From: Aristolochia californica | Lineage: Eukaryota > Streptophyta > Magnoliopsida > Piperales > Aristolochiaceae | Length of the DNA stretch: 64,000 nt | Direction: 5' to 3' | NCBI GenBank assembly: GCA_029961685.1 | Contig: JARWKL010000006.1 | Span: 15,770,276 to 15,834,275, forward strand | The notes under the pieces: generated by a model | Told to the model about the DNA's origin: nothing | What the model saw: only the letters and a program-made list of their open reading frames with translations | Database searches by the model: none | Position numbers and translations under genes: made by a program | Part shown: piece by piece, positions 21,220 to 33,097 of the stretch | Layout of the letters: each line of letters starts with the position of its first letter | How positions within the stretch are numbered: the stretch's first letter is position 1

Positions 21220-23450
21220 GTCGCCAATCTGGCAAGAGTTACTTATGTTTGAGTTTCTATAGAAGTACAAGAATCAAATATAATAATCATGCTTAAAAAA
21301 TTAAATTCTCAAGTAAAAATTGATTCAAAGCCAGAAGATGAGAATCTCAATACCTTGATAAAGATCTAAAAAACACAAACATAATAAATCCATAATAAAG
21401 GCTACCTAAGTAATAGTGCCTAATATGCATTTGATCAAGTTTTGTCCTTTTTAATTCACCCAACTCATTAGCTCTTATTGTCCAAGTAATAATGGTAATG
21501 TAAGCTTGATTTTCCTATACCAGAAGACTTCAATAATCTATTCGTGTTATTAACTTTTGAGATTTTCAATATCCTTTGATAAACTAGGCAAAAAGCCATC
21601 CAAAGTAGCCACATATCTAAGATTTCTCAATTAGTCCAATATTTGGATACATAGGCTCTAATGGTAGTAGGACCTTAAGATTTTCTAATTGTCTTCTAAT
21701 TGGGTCTTAATTATTTTCTATCAAATTAGGCTTCATTAGTTTATATAGAGACACATAATTTCATGGGTTTCATTTCTCTAACAAGCTAACCTTTCCCTCA
21801 ACAGGTAACCAATCTGATTTTAGGGAAATACCTAATTAATAGTTTAGCCAAGTATATCCAAACATCATGACTCGTAAAAGTGCCAAATCAATGATTTTCA
21901 ACTAAGCTCATGCCAACAAAGTTGTTGACTTACCAATTATTGATATTATTGATTAGATTCACTTTGTTGTGGGTATAATTACACTCTAAGTTTGAACTTA
22001 TGACTATGGGTTTGATTCTCGTTCTAAGTTAAAAGTTCACACAAGTAGCACTAAGAGTAAACGATCTAAGCTGTTTTAGATTCATATGATCTCAAATTTT
22101 AGTTAATGTGATATGTTTAATTTTCTAAGATATTTAATTCCATCAGAACCACTTGTAAGCCTGGCTAATGAGGTAAGATTAATTCAAGTTTTTAATCCTC
22201 ATAACCAACTTGCTTTAATTTGTCTTCAAAAATAATTTGAATATTAAAATTTTCTCAACCTTCTCAAACTTGAAAGGTTTGATTTGTTGCTTTTAATTTG
22301 AGGCTGGAGACATATCACTTCCATGATATTAATTAATTGAAATTTAACCAAAGTCATTGTATAGTGATAAGCTTGCTATATTTAAAATCTCTTCACACAC
22401 TCTACATCAATTGAATTTATTTTTAGGATAAGTTGTGAAAATGAAGCAACTATCTTGGAGTGTGGATTATAACATTTCTTTGATTGAAATAGCAAGCCGA
22501 TTTCCACCAATGTAACAAATCAAGGATTCTTGATTAGATGATTTGTCTCATAGAGAGTCACCAAGTCTACCTTTATTGAATGATTATAGGAATCACCAAG
22601 GTATTATCTATTCAATTGATGAAAATGGAAGCTTGCAATTAAAGACCAAATCCAACCACTAACACCATAAGGTAGACGGTATCTAATATCTAAGAATGAC
22701 TTGCTATGCTCTCTAGACACTCCAAAAGATAAGATGCATGCTCCTTTCTCAAATATGTAGTCTAGTTTAAAGAGAAGGTAGGCAATGCATCAACATATGA
22801 GCAAGGAAAGCTACTCATTTTAAAGAGTTTCTCTTCTCTGTCTTATTGAGTAGGCCTTATCCCTTTAAGGCTAGTTGTTCTGGTTAGGCATGGGGGGATT
22901 CACGTGAATAACATATAGTTATTAAGATGGACATATATTTCAAAATATGAGTTCATAATGTTTATGTTGACATGAGTAAATCACTTGAACATAAATATTT
23001 AATTCAACAAAAAGTATTGATCAAGAATAAATCACAATACCACTAATATGCACAACCTTAAGAAAAACCAATGTTATTTCTAACATGTGTCAACTAAATT
23101 CAGATTGGGTTGGAAACTAACATAATCTTTCCTTGAATTGTCATTGGCTAGTGCTAATCTTATCTCCCTTAAGCCAATGGTTACTAATGTGCTAGTGTAT
23201 TTAGGATTTTGATTTTCGTAGAAATTTCAAGTCTACATAAGGTAGACAAGGATTGGTATATGAGATCAAATGATGAAACTATCATTGAATCAATCCATAA
23301 AACTAAGTCCCATATAAGAAATCTTCAAATTTACTTGAACATAAAATTTAGAGTACAATTTCAAAATTCATGTTCCACACGCTATTAAGGTGATTTTTAT
23401 TTAGTATATAACTTGGCTCAGAGAATTGCACTCTTTGCTCGAAGATCAAG
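21220..23450. other. Anonymous AT-rich stretch
   Basis: I find no open frame, LTR end, repeat or known motif here on either strand. It lies between NLE-2 and the SIRE-1 relic. It may be the decayed pol of SIRE-1 or original host spacer. Confidence 0.6.
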
Positions 23451-23693
23451 TGACCTTGGGTACCCAAATATGTTTGGGTCCTGCCACCTCAAAATTTGAA
23501 GACAAATTTAGGCTTCCCTATGGAATCTAAATTTGAATTACTTCCTTCTGATTCGATCTTCAAGCTGAGCACTCAAAAGAATAATGGCCAAAGGTTCCAC
23601 CTTGGTAACACACATCATTAAGCACAAGGGATGTTACGATATTTGTTACATTTTTCCTATAAGAACTACTAGATTTTATTTCTATTATAGTCT
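23451..23693 (-). pseudogene. SIRE-1 relic: zinc knuckle and GPKxIWVPK segment
   Basis: On the minus strand, 23,610-23,569 encodes CYQGGTFGHYSFEC. This is a CX2CX4HX4C knuckle with the second Cys changed to Gly. Positions 23,481-23,451 encode GPKHIWVPKV, a signature seen before the protease in SIRE/Maximus-type copia polyproteins. It is the downstream continuation of the Gag fragment at 28,798-29,493, separated by Gypsy-C. Confidence 0.7.
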
Positions 23694-23698
23694 CATGG

Positions 23699-24083
23699 TG
23701 TTATGGACTCCATAACATCACGAGTAATCAATAGGCGTAGGAATTAAATTATGTCAATTTCCTTTTAATGTGGTTTGGTTTGGTTTAGATGTAATATGGC
23801 GTGAACCAGTTGACCCATGGGTCTAACTTGTATTTCCGTACTCAACCCTATTTATGTGGACGTCAAGGTGAATTAAAGTAAGCATTGAGAAAATTAGAAT
23901 TAAACAGGTCGGATTCTCCCTCTGAGGTCCAAGCCAAGCTTCCTTCAAAGCTCAATCATTCCATTCCGAATTCCACCATTCCACGTTTCAGAAACAAGAA
24001 TCCTCTTCCAACAGCAAGATTCAATATGGAGGGAAGAGAGGAAAGAAGGGTGACTCGATCCATGGCTCGAGAAGATCCTAAAA
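23699..24083 (+). repeat. Gypsy-C 5' LTR
   Basis: TGTTATGGACTCC to GAAGATCCTAAAA (final CA changed). It is 385 bp, shorter than the 3' LTR and the solo LTR at 42,546 because it lacks one copy of a duplicated segment of roughly 30 bp around GGTCGGATTCTCCCTC. Confidence 0.92.
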
Positions 24084-25110
24084 TCTCGGTATCAGAAAGG
24101 TCCACCCTTGGGGATTCCTCTTCCCCAGAGGATTTGCGGCAATTAGCTGAGGACAATCGTCAATGGACAGACGTTCAGGCTCAATCCCTTGAAGAGCTGT
24201 GTCAGACCACATCTGACCTACATGAGGCTATCAAATCCATGGACGCAGCAATCCAATCCATCCTTCGACGACAAGACAACAATGGTCTTCGAGCACCGCC
24301 GCCGGCAGCCTACTCTCCACCGGCCGACCACCATCATTACCAGCCACCACCACCTCCTTCACCACCACTGCACCACGACAATCCCCATATGTGGTCTTCC
24401 ACACTGGGACCAACTACGGTTCCCAGGTATTGCAAACTCGATTTTCCTACATATGATGGGTCTAAGGACCCCATGATTTGGTTAACCAAGTGTGACCAAT
24501 TCTTTTATCATCAAAAAACACCGACGGATGAGAAGGTTCATTTTGCCGCATACCACATACTCAATGAAGATCTCCTATGGTACCACCAATTCCTAATTGA
24601 CCAATTGGTTCAGTCATGCATGATGAGGTTTGGTCCTCCAGCTAGTAGCAATCCATTGGGAGAATTAATCAATAATAAATAGAATGGGTCACTAGAGGTG
24701 TACCAAAAGACCTTCCAGGAACGTTTGGCCCAGCTTAGTGAGTTTGTCAGTCACTCCCAATATGTTCACATCTTTACTTCTGGTTTGACAGAAGCGCTGT
24801 GGGTGGAAGTTGAATTACATGGTCCTACAGAATTGGACCACACTATGAATTTAGCCAGCTCAATTGAGCATAAGTAGCGAGTTCTAAAGGATTCACTGGT
24901 TAGAAAACCAGTTTGGTCAGGTAGGCACAATGCCACTGCACCAGCACCCTATTTTGGGCCTCCACGTTCTGGATCCAGTGCAGCACCGAGTCCAGAAAGT
25001 TCTAACTCTATGCCACCAGCCCCTTACTTTAAAAAATTGAATAGACAAGAGATGGAACAGAGAAAGGCCAAGGGCCTTTGTTTTAACTGTGATGACTAGT
25101 ATGTCTAGAG
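24027..25110 (+). pseudogene. Gypsy-C gag with zinc knuckle
   Basis: The frame begins inside the 5' LTR (MEGREERRVTRSMARED) and reads through the degenerate primer-binding site. After a proline- and histidine-rich stretch (about residues 85-125) comes the Gag core (VPRYCKLDFPTYDG, DPMIWLTKCDQFF). A short deletion after HQFLIDQ and a stop at 24,680 break the frame. Sequence then continues (FQERLAQL, ELHGPTELDHTMN) to a knuckle reading CFNCDD-stop-YV-stop-SHIC near 25,077-25,120. At least four stops are present. Confidence 0.85.
24087..24101 (+). other. Gypsy-C primer-binding site (degenerate)
   Basis: CGGTATCAGAAAGGT differs from the usual TGGTATCAGAGC at the first base and in the GC pair. 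Confidence 0.7.
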
Positions 25111-25135
25111 TCACATATGCAAAAGATTATTCAAT

Positions 25136-25762
25136 GTGTGTCTATGGGAGGATTGTGAGGACATACTACTAGAGGAAGAGATTGTGGAGACAGACCAAGA
25201 GGGTCCAGAGATTTCACTTCTTGCCATGATTGGTTTGCGCAGTTCTAACACCATTCAAGTTCGAGCCCAGTTACATCATCTACAATTACTAGCTTTAGTT
25301 GACTCTGGCAGCACGCATAACTTCATCAGTCAACCAGCGGCAGAACAACTTGGGTTAGTTATCTAGCAGCAGATAGGCCTCTCCGTCTCAGTAGCCAATG
25401 GGGCCAAAAATGCCAGTGTGGGCATATCTCCAGCCACCCGCTTTGATATTGAGGGACACTCCTTTATTGTAGATTTCTTGGTGATTTCATTGGCAGGATT
25501 TGATTTGGTACTTGGAGTTAAATGGCTCCAACTGTTGGGGACTATTTTATGGGATTTTCAAGCTTTGACCATGATCTTCACAGAGGACCAACGTCATATC
25601 ACATTGCATGGCACCCAAACACCAATACCATGCGCACTTCAAGCCGTTCAGATCCATAGGATCGAAAACTGTAAGTTATCTCAATTACTTAGAGACTTTG
25701 AGGATATGTTTCATGAACCTACTACTCTTCCGCCTATTCGGCATTGTGATCACCGCATCTGA
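25136..25762 (+). pseudogene. Gypsy-C protease
   Basis: An acidic linker (LLEEEIVETDQEGPEISLLAM) is followed by the aspartic protease core with LVDSGSTHNFIS at about 25,299 and FDLVLGVKWLQLLG further on. The active-site DSG is intact. A TAG stop at 25,364 and a TGA at 25,760 interrupt it. The linker to RT (LRDFEDMFHEP, LPPIRHCDHRI) completes it. Confidence 0.88.
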
Positions 25763-26577
25763 TTGAGATGGGAACTGAACCTGTGGTGGTGCGGCCTTAC
25801 CGTTACCCCCACCTACAAAAGGATGAAATTGAGAGGCAGTACCAAAATATGCTCACCCAGGGAATTATTCAGCCAATCAGGTCACCTTTCTCCTCCCCAG
25901 AATTACTGGTTTGAAAGCAAGATAAGTCGTGGAGGTTTTGTGTGGATTGCAGGCAACTCAACGCTCACACCATTAAAGACAAATTTCCCATCCCAGTGGT
26001 GGAAGAGTTGCTAGATGAGTTACATGGTGCCACTATATTTACCAAGCTAGACTTGCAGTCTGGCTATCATCAGATCCGTGTTCATCCTTCAGATGTGGAG
26101 AAGACGGCGTTCCACACGCACCACAATCATTTCGAGTTCCTCGTGATGCCATTTGGTCTCTCCAATGCGCCTTCCACATTCCAGGCCCTCATGAATGAGG
26201 TATTTTCCTCTCTCTTGAGGAAATATGTTTTGGTATTTTTTGATGATATTTTGGTGTATAGCAACAATTGGGACAAACATCTTCAACACCTTCACCAGGT
26301 ATTTACTCTTCTCCGCTCCCATCATTTGGTTTTAAATCAGTCCAAATGTTCTATGGGCACCTCCGAAGTGGCATACTTGGGCCACGTTATTTCAGCAGTT
26401 GGGGTGAAGGTTGACCAGAGTAAGATTCAGGCCGTCATAGATTGGCCTTCTCCCACCTCCATTACAACGTTAAGGGGATTTTTGGGCCTCACTAGGTATT
26501 ACATGAAATTTATCCGCAGCTATGGCCAAATTGCAGCACCGCTCAACAACCTACTCAAGAAAAATGCCTTCACCTAG
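25763..26577 (+). pseudogene. Gypsy-C reverse transcriptase
   Basis: After a frameshifted N-terminal stretch, the frame 25942-26577 has [54 protein letters not shown] and an intact catalytic box FFDDILVYS. AYLGHVISAVGV and the thumb region follow to a TAG at 26,575. The catalytic core is the best preserved RT in the window. Confidence 0.9.
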
Positions 26578-27131
26578 TCCGAGATAGCGGTTCATTCCTT
26601 TCAGCAGTTGAAAGAGGCATTATCATCAGTGTCGGTTTTACGGTTACTGGACTTTGATGAGTTATTTGTGGTGGAATGTGATGCTTTGAGGGGTGGTATC
26701 AATGCAGTGTTACACCAACAAGACACCCGATCACTTATTTCAGCTGCCAGCTTGGCCAACACCACCACAAGTTAGCCGCTTATGACAGTGAATTGATCGG
26801 TTTATCTAGGGCAATACAGCATTGGCGGCCTTATCTCTAGGGGCACCCATTTCTGATTCACACCGATCATTGCAGCCTCAAGTGTCTTCTTGAGCAGTGT
26901 CTCACCTCCTCCCCTCAGCAGCACTGGTTAAGTAATCTGATGGGGTTTGACTTTACCATGGAGTATAAACCTAGGAATTTGAATGTGGGGGCTGATGCTT
27001 TATCTCGTCGGGACATTCCAGAGCCACAATTACATGCAATCAGTCAACCTCGGGCTCTCTTGTTGGATTCGATTCGGGAAGAGACACAACAGTATCAGGA
27101 ACTTATTACATTATATCATAAGATTCTGTAG
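26578..27131 (+). pseudogene. Gypsy-C RNase H and tail
   Basis: Degenerate RNase H (FVVECDALRGGINA, YDSELIGLSRAIQHWRPYL, HTDHCSLKCLLEQ) carries a frameshift near 26,720. From 26,940 an open frame gives FDFTMEYKPRNLNVGADALSRR, the conserved end of the domain, then the linker to integrase up to a stop at 27,129. Confidence 0.85.
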
Positions 27132-28072
27132 GGGAGATTGAACGTCACCACTTATTCATAGCATGCTAGCCTCTTTCCATGAAAGTACACATGAGGGCAG
27201 ACAAAAAAACATATTTTCGGATCAGTCGGGACTTTTATTGGATGGGTATAAAGTGCAGTATAGCAGATTATGTGGCGGTTTGTCAAATTTTTCAATGGAA
27301 TAAAGCTAAATCATTAAGTCCAGTCGGGTTCCTCCAACCACTTCATTTCCCGTCACAAGTCTAGTTAGATATTTCCATGGACTTCCCTCTTCGTCTGACA
27401 AATCCGTTATATTTTTAGTGGTTGATCGGTTCTCAAAGTATGGGCATTTCCTCCATCTGGCGTATCCTTCTACTGCAGCTCTCGTAGATCAGCTCTTCAT
27501 GGATAATATTGTCCGATTACATGGGATGCCTACCTCAATTACCAGTGACAGAGATGCCATCTTTACCAGTACATTCTGGAAAGAACTATTCAAGCTGTTA
27601 GGTACAACATTATCATTCTCTTCTGCCTGCCATCCGTAGACTGATGGTCACATCGAGGTCATCAATCGGACGATTGAGATGTATCTTCGTTGTTTCCTGG
27701 GGGACTCACCTAAATGGTGGGTTAAATGGCTCACCTGAGCTGAATTCTGTTACAACACCTCCTACTCCATTCAAGGTAGTATATGGCAGAAATCCGCCTC
27801 GACTTTTATCGTATGAACCAGGTGCATCCAAGGTAGCCACTTTGGACCAAGCGTTAGCAAAAAGAGACGCCATGCTCAGTGAGGTGTTCACTCATCTCCA
27901 GGAGCCCAGAATACTATGAAATTATATTATGATAAGAAGAAACGAGAAGTATTCTTTTCTCCAAGAGATTATGTATGGTTGTGTCTCCAACATTATAGGC
28001 AGCTTTCACTGACAGCCTCCAAATGCCATAAGCTCTCTTCGAAGGATTATGGTCCCTTTCAGGTGATGGACC
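27132..28072 (+). pseudogene. Gypsy-C integrase
   Basis: The HHCC region is 27,170-27,300 (HESTHEGRQKTYFRI-like, CQIFQWNK with the second Cys lost). The core has DISMDF with a short deletion after it, VDRFSKYGHF, SDRDAIFTSTFWKELF and a retained glutamate in TDGHIEVINRTIEMYLR. Stops or shifts occur at about 27,363, 27,639 and 27,737. The C-terminal domain (REVFFSPRDYVWLCLQHYRQ, KLSSKDYGPF) follows to 28,099. Confidence 0.85.
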
Positions 28073-28075
28073 GCA

Positions 28076-28373
28076 TTGGCACAGTCCCCTACCGCATGTA
28101 GCTTCCGGCCAGAGGCAAGGATTCACAATGTGTTTCACATCTCCAAACTGAAGGCCTTCCAGGGCGACTCTTCCTTGCTGCACACCCATGTAACCCCACT
28201 ACATGAGGGACGTGTCCTTTCTACTCCAGCACAGGTGTTGCAGGCTCGTCGTATTCAACTGCAGTGGGCTGATGCTGACCCCAGTGACACTACATGGGAG
28301 CCCTTAGCAGCTTTTAGGGCCCTCTACCCCTATTTCTAGCTTGAGGACAAGCTATTTCTCTAGGTGGGGGTGA
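28076..28373 (+). pseudogene. Gypsy-C chromodomain and purine tract
   Basis: Frame 28076-28339 has ARIHNVFHISKLKAF and a chromodomain remnant (QARRIQLQWADADP, DTTWEPL), which in plant chromoviruses is linked to targeting of insertion into heterochromatin. The purine tract TAGGTGGGGGTGA (28,361-28,373) precedes the LTR. The LTR start continues a frame reading DVMDSIESRVINRRRN before a stop, matching the LTR-encoded Pol tail of the other families. Confidence 0.8.
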
Positions 28374-28792
28374 TGTTATGGACTCCATAGAATCGCGAGT
28401 TATCAACAGGCGTAGGAATTAAATTATATTAATTTACTTTTAATGTAATTCCATTTGGTTTGGTTTGGTTTAGATGTAATATGGCGTGAACCAGTTGACC
28501 CATGGGTCTAACTTGTATTTCCGTCCACAACCCAATTTATGGGGACGTCAAGGTGAATCAAAGTAAGCATTGAGAAAATTAGAATTAAACAAGTCGGATT
28601 CTCCCTCAAAGGTCTAGGTCGGATTCTCCCTCTGAGGTCAGGTCGAGCTTCCTTCAATGCTCAATCATTCCATTCCAAACTCCACCATTCCACATTCCAG
28701 AAACAAGAATCCTCTTCCAGTGTCAAGATTCAATATGGAGGGAAGAGAGGAACGAAGGGTGACTCGATCCATGGCTTGGGAAGATCCTAACA
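28374..28792 (+). repeat. Gypsy-C 3' LTR
   Basis: TGTTATGGACTCC to GATCCTAACA, 419 bp, followed by the CATGG target duplication. It has two copies of the GGTCGGATTCTCCCTC segment near 28,594 and 28,618. Confidence 0.93.
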
Positions 28793-28797
28793 CATGG

Positions 28798-29493
28798 ACC
28801 TTATGGTCAGCTTTTCTCACATTATGAAAGTGGAATTTTGATTTATTTGGATTGATTTTTCCTAAAGTTAATTTCACTAAAGCATATGATAGGTCAAGTG
28901 CTTTTCTTTTAGCTACACATTTGTGAATTTTTTTGTTTTCTTATTGAAGTTCTAAAATTCTAGAGAAGAAATTATTATTTCATTTCTCAAATCATGAATG
29001 TATGAATAATAGAGTTCTAGTTTCTCACATTTTGAGATGAGCCTATTATTTTCTTTTCTAAGTTCTTCTGACTTGGAGGAACAATCAACTTAACATCCTT
29101 TTCTATGTTTTCAAAGTTGCCTTCTTAATATCTTAATTTCTTTTCTTTCTCCTAAGTGAGGACATAGATTTTTCTAGTTGTCACATAAGTTCTTTCTTGT
29201 CTAGTTCCTCACAACTATCACTCTCTGAAGTCTCACCTTGATTTGATGTTTCCTACTAAGCATGAGATCTTACAATCCTCAATGTATGTAATTTTACAAT
29301 GTGTAGTGTACTTGGAATGTGAAGAACCACATTCCATGTTCCTAGATAAAATTAGATTCTAATTTATCCTATAAATCCTTGGTTGATTTACAAGATGAAA
29401 AAGAATCTTGCATTTCATCACTTAAGGAACTAAGAATGAGTTCCAGGACCTTAGTATTGCCATCATAATTTGCAACATAAAGTCATCCAAATC
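28798..29493 (-). pseudogene. SIRE-1 relic: central Gag and coiled-coil region
   Basis: On the minus strand, LSDEMQDSFSSCKSTKDL (about 29,432-29,379) matches the UBN2-type Gag of copia elements. Next come an acidic ETSESDSCEELDKKEL stretch and a charged coiled-coil-like region with stops. It ends KLTLGKINPNKSKF near 28,850. Order and content fit SIRE/Maximus-type gag. It connects upstream to 34,854-35,051 across Copia-1 and downstream to 23,693 across Gypsy-C. Confidence 0.7.
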
Positions 29494-29498
29494 ACATG

Positions 29499-30124
29499 TG
29501 TTGAATTTAGGATCCATTTTCCAATATTCCGAGCAAGGGAAGAGAGAAAGAAAAAGGAGAAAATGGGACGAGGCTCTCGGGTAGAGAGAAGAAGAGAAGA
29601 GGAACAAGGTGTTCACCAAGCAAAGAGAGAGGGAGAGAGAGAGAGAGAGAGAGAGATTTACTCAAGATAGAATTGTAGAACTTGATTAATTCTAAATTAC
29701 AACACCTATATTTATAGTAGAGGAAGTCATAAAGTCCTTATACAATTAACCTTTAAATCTCTTAATTATATTCCAACTCTAACTCTCTAAGATAAGTCTA
29801 TCATGAAAGGATAACACAATCTAATAGAGTTCTAATATAAGTTGAACTATAACTCTTCTTCAATAATGTGGACAAAAGGGAGGAGACCAGCTCGTGACTT
29901 TATCCTTGGGGGTCCCACATGATCTTCCAGCTCATATTGATAAGATTCCAGCTCGTGGTATCTTTGTGGGTCCCACTTGATCTTTAAGTCTTCTAACTCA
30001 TTTCAGACTTTGCTTCTTATGTTCTTAACTCGTGATATCTTGGGTGAGAACTCTTCTTGGCATCCCACATCACCATGGTGGGTCCCACCAGCTCGTCCAC
30101 CATGGTGGGTCCCACATTGTAACA
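29499..30124 (-). repeat. Copia-1 3' LTR (left)
   Basis: TGTTGAATTTAGGATCC to CCCACATTGTAACA on the plus strand, 626 bp. It contains a (GA)n run at about 29,629-29,655 that is longer than in the other three LTRs of the family. A minus-strand TATAAATA (29,709-29,716) is the likely TATA box. The purine tract lies at 30,125-30,150. Confidence 0.95.
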
Positions 30125-30280
30125 ATCCCCTTCACGCTGGGGATGAGAAAACATTGTAGATGCTCAGCTTGTTGTAGATGGTAGACATAATCTTGTGAGT
30201 GACGGCTTCGTGAGAATATATGTAACTTGACTTTGTGATGAGATATGCTTTAGAGATAAAAGACTCGCTTGGAACTTTTT

Positions 30281-30556
30281 TCATATAAAATGGCTGCCCA
30301 CTTCAATATGTTTTGTTCTTTCATGGAAGATTGGATTTGATGTAATGTGTATTGCTGCTTGATTATCACAATATAGATCCATCGGAGCTTCTTTATAGAA
30401 TCCCAATTCAGTGAGAAGAGATCTTATCCATAGGAGTTCACAAACAGTGTGTGCCATGGCTCTGTATTCTGCTTCTACACTAGACTGTGCTACTACATTT
30501 TGCTTCTTGCTTCTACATATAACCAAATTCCCTCCAACCATCATACAAAATTCCAA
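30281..30556 (-). pseudogene. Copia-1 RNase H
   Basis: The minus-strand frame carries copia RNase H motifs: CRSKKQNVVAQSSVEAEYRAM, LYCDNQAAIHI and FHERTKHIEV. It is open for 91 residues and continues upstream in another frame to the RT (30,560-30,700 reads DVDQVGSPDDRKF with a stop). Confidence 0.92.
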
Positions 30557-30694
30557 AGTAAATTTCCTGTCATCCGGGGATCCGACCTAGTCTACATCTA
30601 AGAATCCTTTGATGTTGAAGTGACCTTGATTTTTATAGAGAAGCCCTCTTCATGGAGCTCCTTTCAAATATCGTAATATCCTTTCAAGTGCTTG

Positions 30695-32160
30695 TCAATA
30701 CCTAAGTTGTGGTTTGTGCATGTTTTGAAACACCACACTTACTGGATACGATAGATCTAGCCCTGTTACACACAGGTAAATAAGTCTTCCCACTAGTCTC
30801 TGATATTTCCTGATATCTACATCTTCTCCAGTACCTGCACATAATTTTGTATTTGAGTCCATAGGAGTGTCTACTGGTTTGCATCCCAGCATTCATGTCT
30901 CCTCTAGTAGATCAAGGGCATACTTTCTTTGGGATAGCACAATCCCATGTCTGGATTGTAATACTTCAATACCCAGAAAATATTTGAGTAATCCAATATC
31001 CTTTGTCTTGAATTCAGCATGTATTTTTTCTTTTGTTTCCTGGATGCCCTCAGAATCACTACCAGTTAAAATGATATCATCAACATAAACTGCCAGAATT
31101 ACCTTGCCTCTAGGTGTATTTTTAATAAAAACTGAGTGATCTTCAAAGCATTTGTAAAATCCTGCCTGTATGAGGGCTTGACTAAATTTCTCAAACCATA
31201 CACGAGGGGATTGTTTTAGTTCATACAGAGATTTTTTTAGTTGACATACTGACTCCCCCTCAACCACTTACCCAGGTGATTGTTGCATATAAATTTCTTC
31301 TTTGATGTCCCCATTCAGAAAGACATTTGCACATCAAGTTGATATACCTGCCAGGAAGAGTTAGCTGCCAGAGAGAAGAACACACATGTACCGAGTTCAT
31401 TTTTTCCACTGGAGAGAAGGTTTCCTCATAATCAATTCCATAACATTGTGTATAGCCCTTATCCATGAGGCGATCATTCAGCCAAGCCACAAACCCATCC
31501 GGATTGTGTTTCACAGTAAATACCCATTTGCAATCGACGGGTTTCTTATCTGATGGAAGTGGGACTTGAGCCCATGTCAAATTTTCATAAAGTGCTTGCA
31601 TTTCTTCATCTATTGTTGCCTTCCACCCTAGATGTTTGAGAGCCTCCTGATAGGATTGTGGTACAGATATGGAAGAAATAACAGAGAAAAATTGAAAACA
31701 TGCAGGGGACAGACGATGATGAGACACAAAATTTGATATGGGATAAGACGTAGAGGGTATGGTTGATCTGGGGTCTTTTCTTTGTGTGATAGGATGAGTA
31801 TCATATTGTGGGCCAAAAAAAACTGGAGAAGATGGACATACCTTGGTGGGACTCATAAACTCAACAGGTGTGGTGTCAGCCGATGTTTCTGGGGGCTGAA
31901 AAATTTTTGTAGAGGGGCACAACCGGTCGAGGAGAACTTGGTACTGAAGATAAACCTGAAGGAGCATTTTTAGAATAGTATGGAGAGTCTTCAAAAATTT
32001 TGACATCCCTGGACACAAGTAAATGCTAAAGAGTGGGATTATAACAAACATAACCCTTTTGTGTACGAGAGTATCCTAGAAAGATACACTTGATAAATTT
32101 AGGATCAAGTTTATTGTGTTTTGGGGAGGAAATATGGACAAAACATTGACACCCAAAGAT
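30695..32160 (-). pseudogene. Copia-1 reverse transcriptase and integrase C-terminal linker
   Basis: On the minus strand, 32051-31260 includes the serine- and proline-rich linker, then the RT N-terminus (CKWVFTVKHNPDG, GIDYEETFSPVEKM). Frame 31267-30893 has SLYELKQSPRVWFEKF and the intact catalytic box VYVDDIILTGSD at about 31,075-31,105. Frame 30892-30695 has the thumb (GCKPVDTPMDSN, YQRLVGRLIYL). Frameshifts near 31,260 and 30,893 and a stop separate them. Confidence 0.92.
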
Positions 32161-32162
32161 TT

Positions 32163-32960
32163 TCAAGGGCTGTGAAAATGGATCATCATTTGGTAACAAT
32201 ATAGAAGAGGAGATTTATTACCAAGAACGGAAGATGGTAGAAGATTTATAACAAAGCATGCGATAAGGACTGCATGAAGCCAATAAAAGTATGGAACTTT
32301 CATGACATATAATAAACCTCGATCTACCTCAAGAATATGACGATTTTTATGTTCGGCTAAACCATTTTTTTGAGGAGTGTAGGCAGATGATGTTTGATGG
32401 ATAATGCCATTTTCTTGACAAAAAGAGCCAAGTTCTTTTGAAATGTATTCTTTGACATTATCAGACCAAAGTATTTTTATGTTCTGACCACACTGAGTGA
32501 GTACCATAGCATGAAAAGACTTAAAAATTAATGGTATCTCAGAATGCTCCTTAAATAGAAACAACCAAGTGGTACGAGTGAAGTCATCAATAAATTTAAT
32601 AAAATACCTGACTTGAGAAATATTTGAGACACTCAAGGGTCTCCATACATCGGTATGAATTAATTAAAATGGAGTAATACTTTTGACTTCTAGATGAGGT
32701 GAGTATGTACTCCTTTGATGTTTACTCAATTGACAAACTTCACAATTAAACTCGGATCTGACTTTAAGAGTAGGAAACATATAATGAAGAGATTGTGAAG
32801 ATGAATGTCCCAATCAGTTGTCCCATAGCCTTGTCTCATTTTCACTTGTGGATTTTTGGCACATCCAGGTAGTATAGCCCCCCTTGCTCATGGCCTCCAC
32901 CAATCACCTGCTTCGTTATAAGATCCTGAAATACACACGAAGTGGGTGAGAAGGTGATAG
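32163..32960 (-). pseudogene. Copia-1 integrase
   Basis: The GAG-pre/zinc region lies near 32,960-32,690 (LGHSSSQSLHYMFP, CEVCQLSKHQR). The core frame 32636-32163 has YFIKFIDDFTRTTWLF, the second acid in LWSDNVKEY and the third in NGLAEHKNRHILE. The first acid is in HTDVWRPL just upstream (about 32,655), separated from the rest by a stop at 32,666. The three acidic residues are retained. Confidence 0.9.
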
Positions 32961-33097
32961 AGAAATTAAAATACTTTGTTAGCTAACTAACAGATAACAG
33001 ATTCAAAGGGAAGGTAGGAAAAAATAGAATATCAATGAGCATAAGTGATGGTGTAACAGAAGTTGATCATTTCCTTTGAACCTTGGTTTGAGAACCA

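Larger units (their letters stand above)
23699..28792 (+). mobile_element. Gypsy-C, full-length chromovirus
   Basis: LTRs at 23,699-24,083 and 28,374-28,792 with a perfect 5-bp target duplication CATGG (23,694-23,698 and 28,793-28,797). Total length is about 5.1 kb with a complete gag-pol order ending in a chromodomain. Short LTRs and overall size resemble the Reina group of chromoviruses, but that placement is a guess. It is inserted in the gag region of SIRE-1. Confidence 0.93.

Noticed and set aside
24189..24476. Histidine-rich frame overlapping Gypsy-C gag
   Set aside because: Out-of-frame reading of the proline/histidine-rich Gag segment.
29470..29670. Frame rich in Arg, Glu and Lys over the Copia-1 LTR
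   Set aside because: It is generated by GA-rich LTR sequence including a (GA)n repeat.
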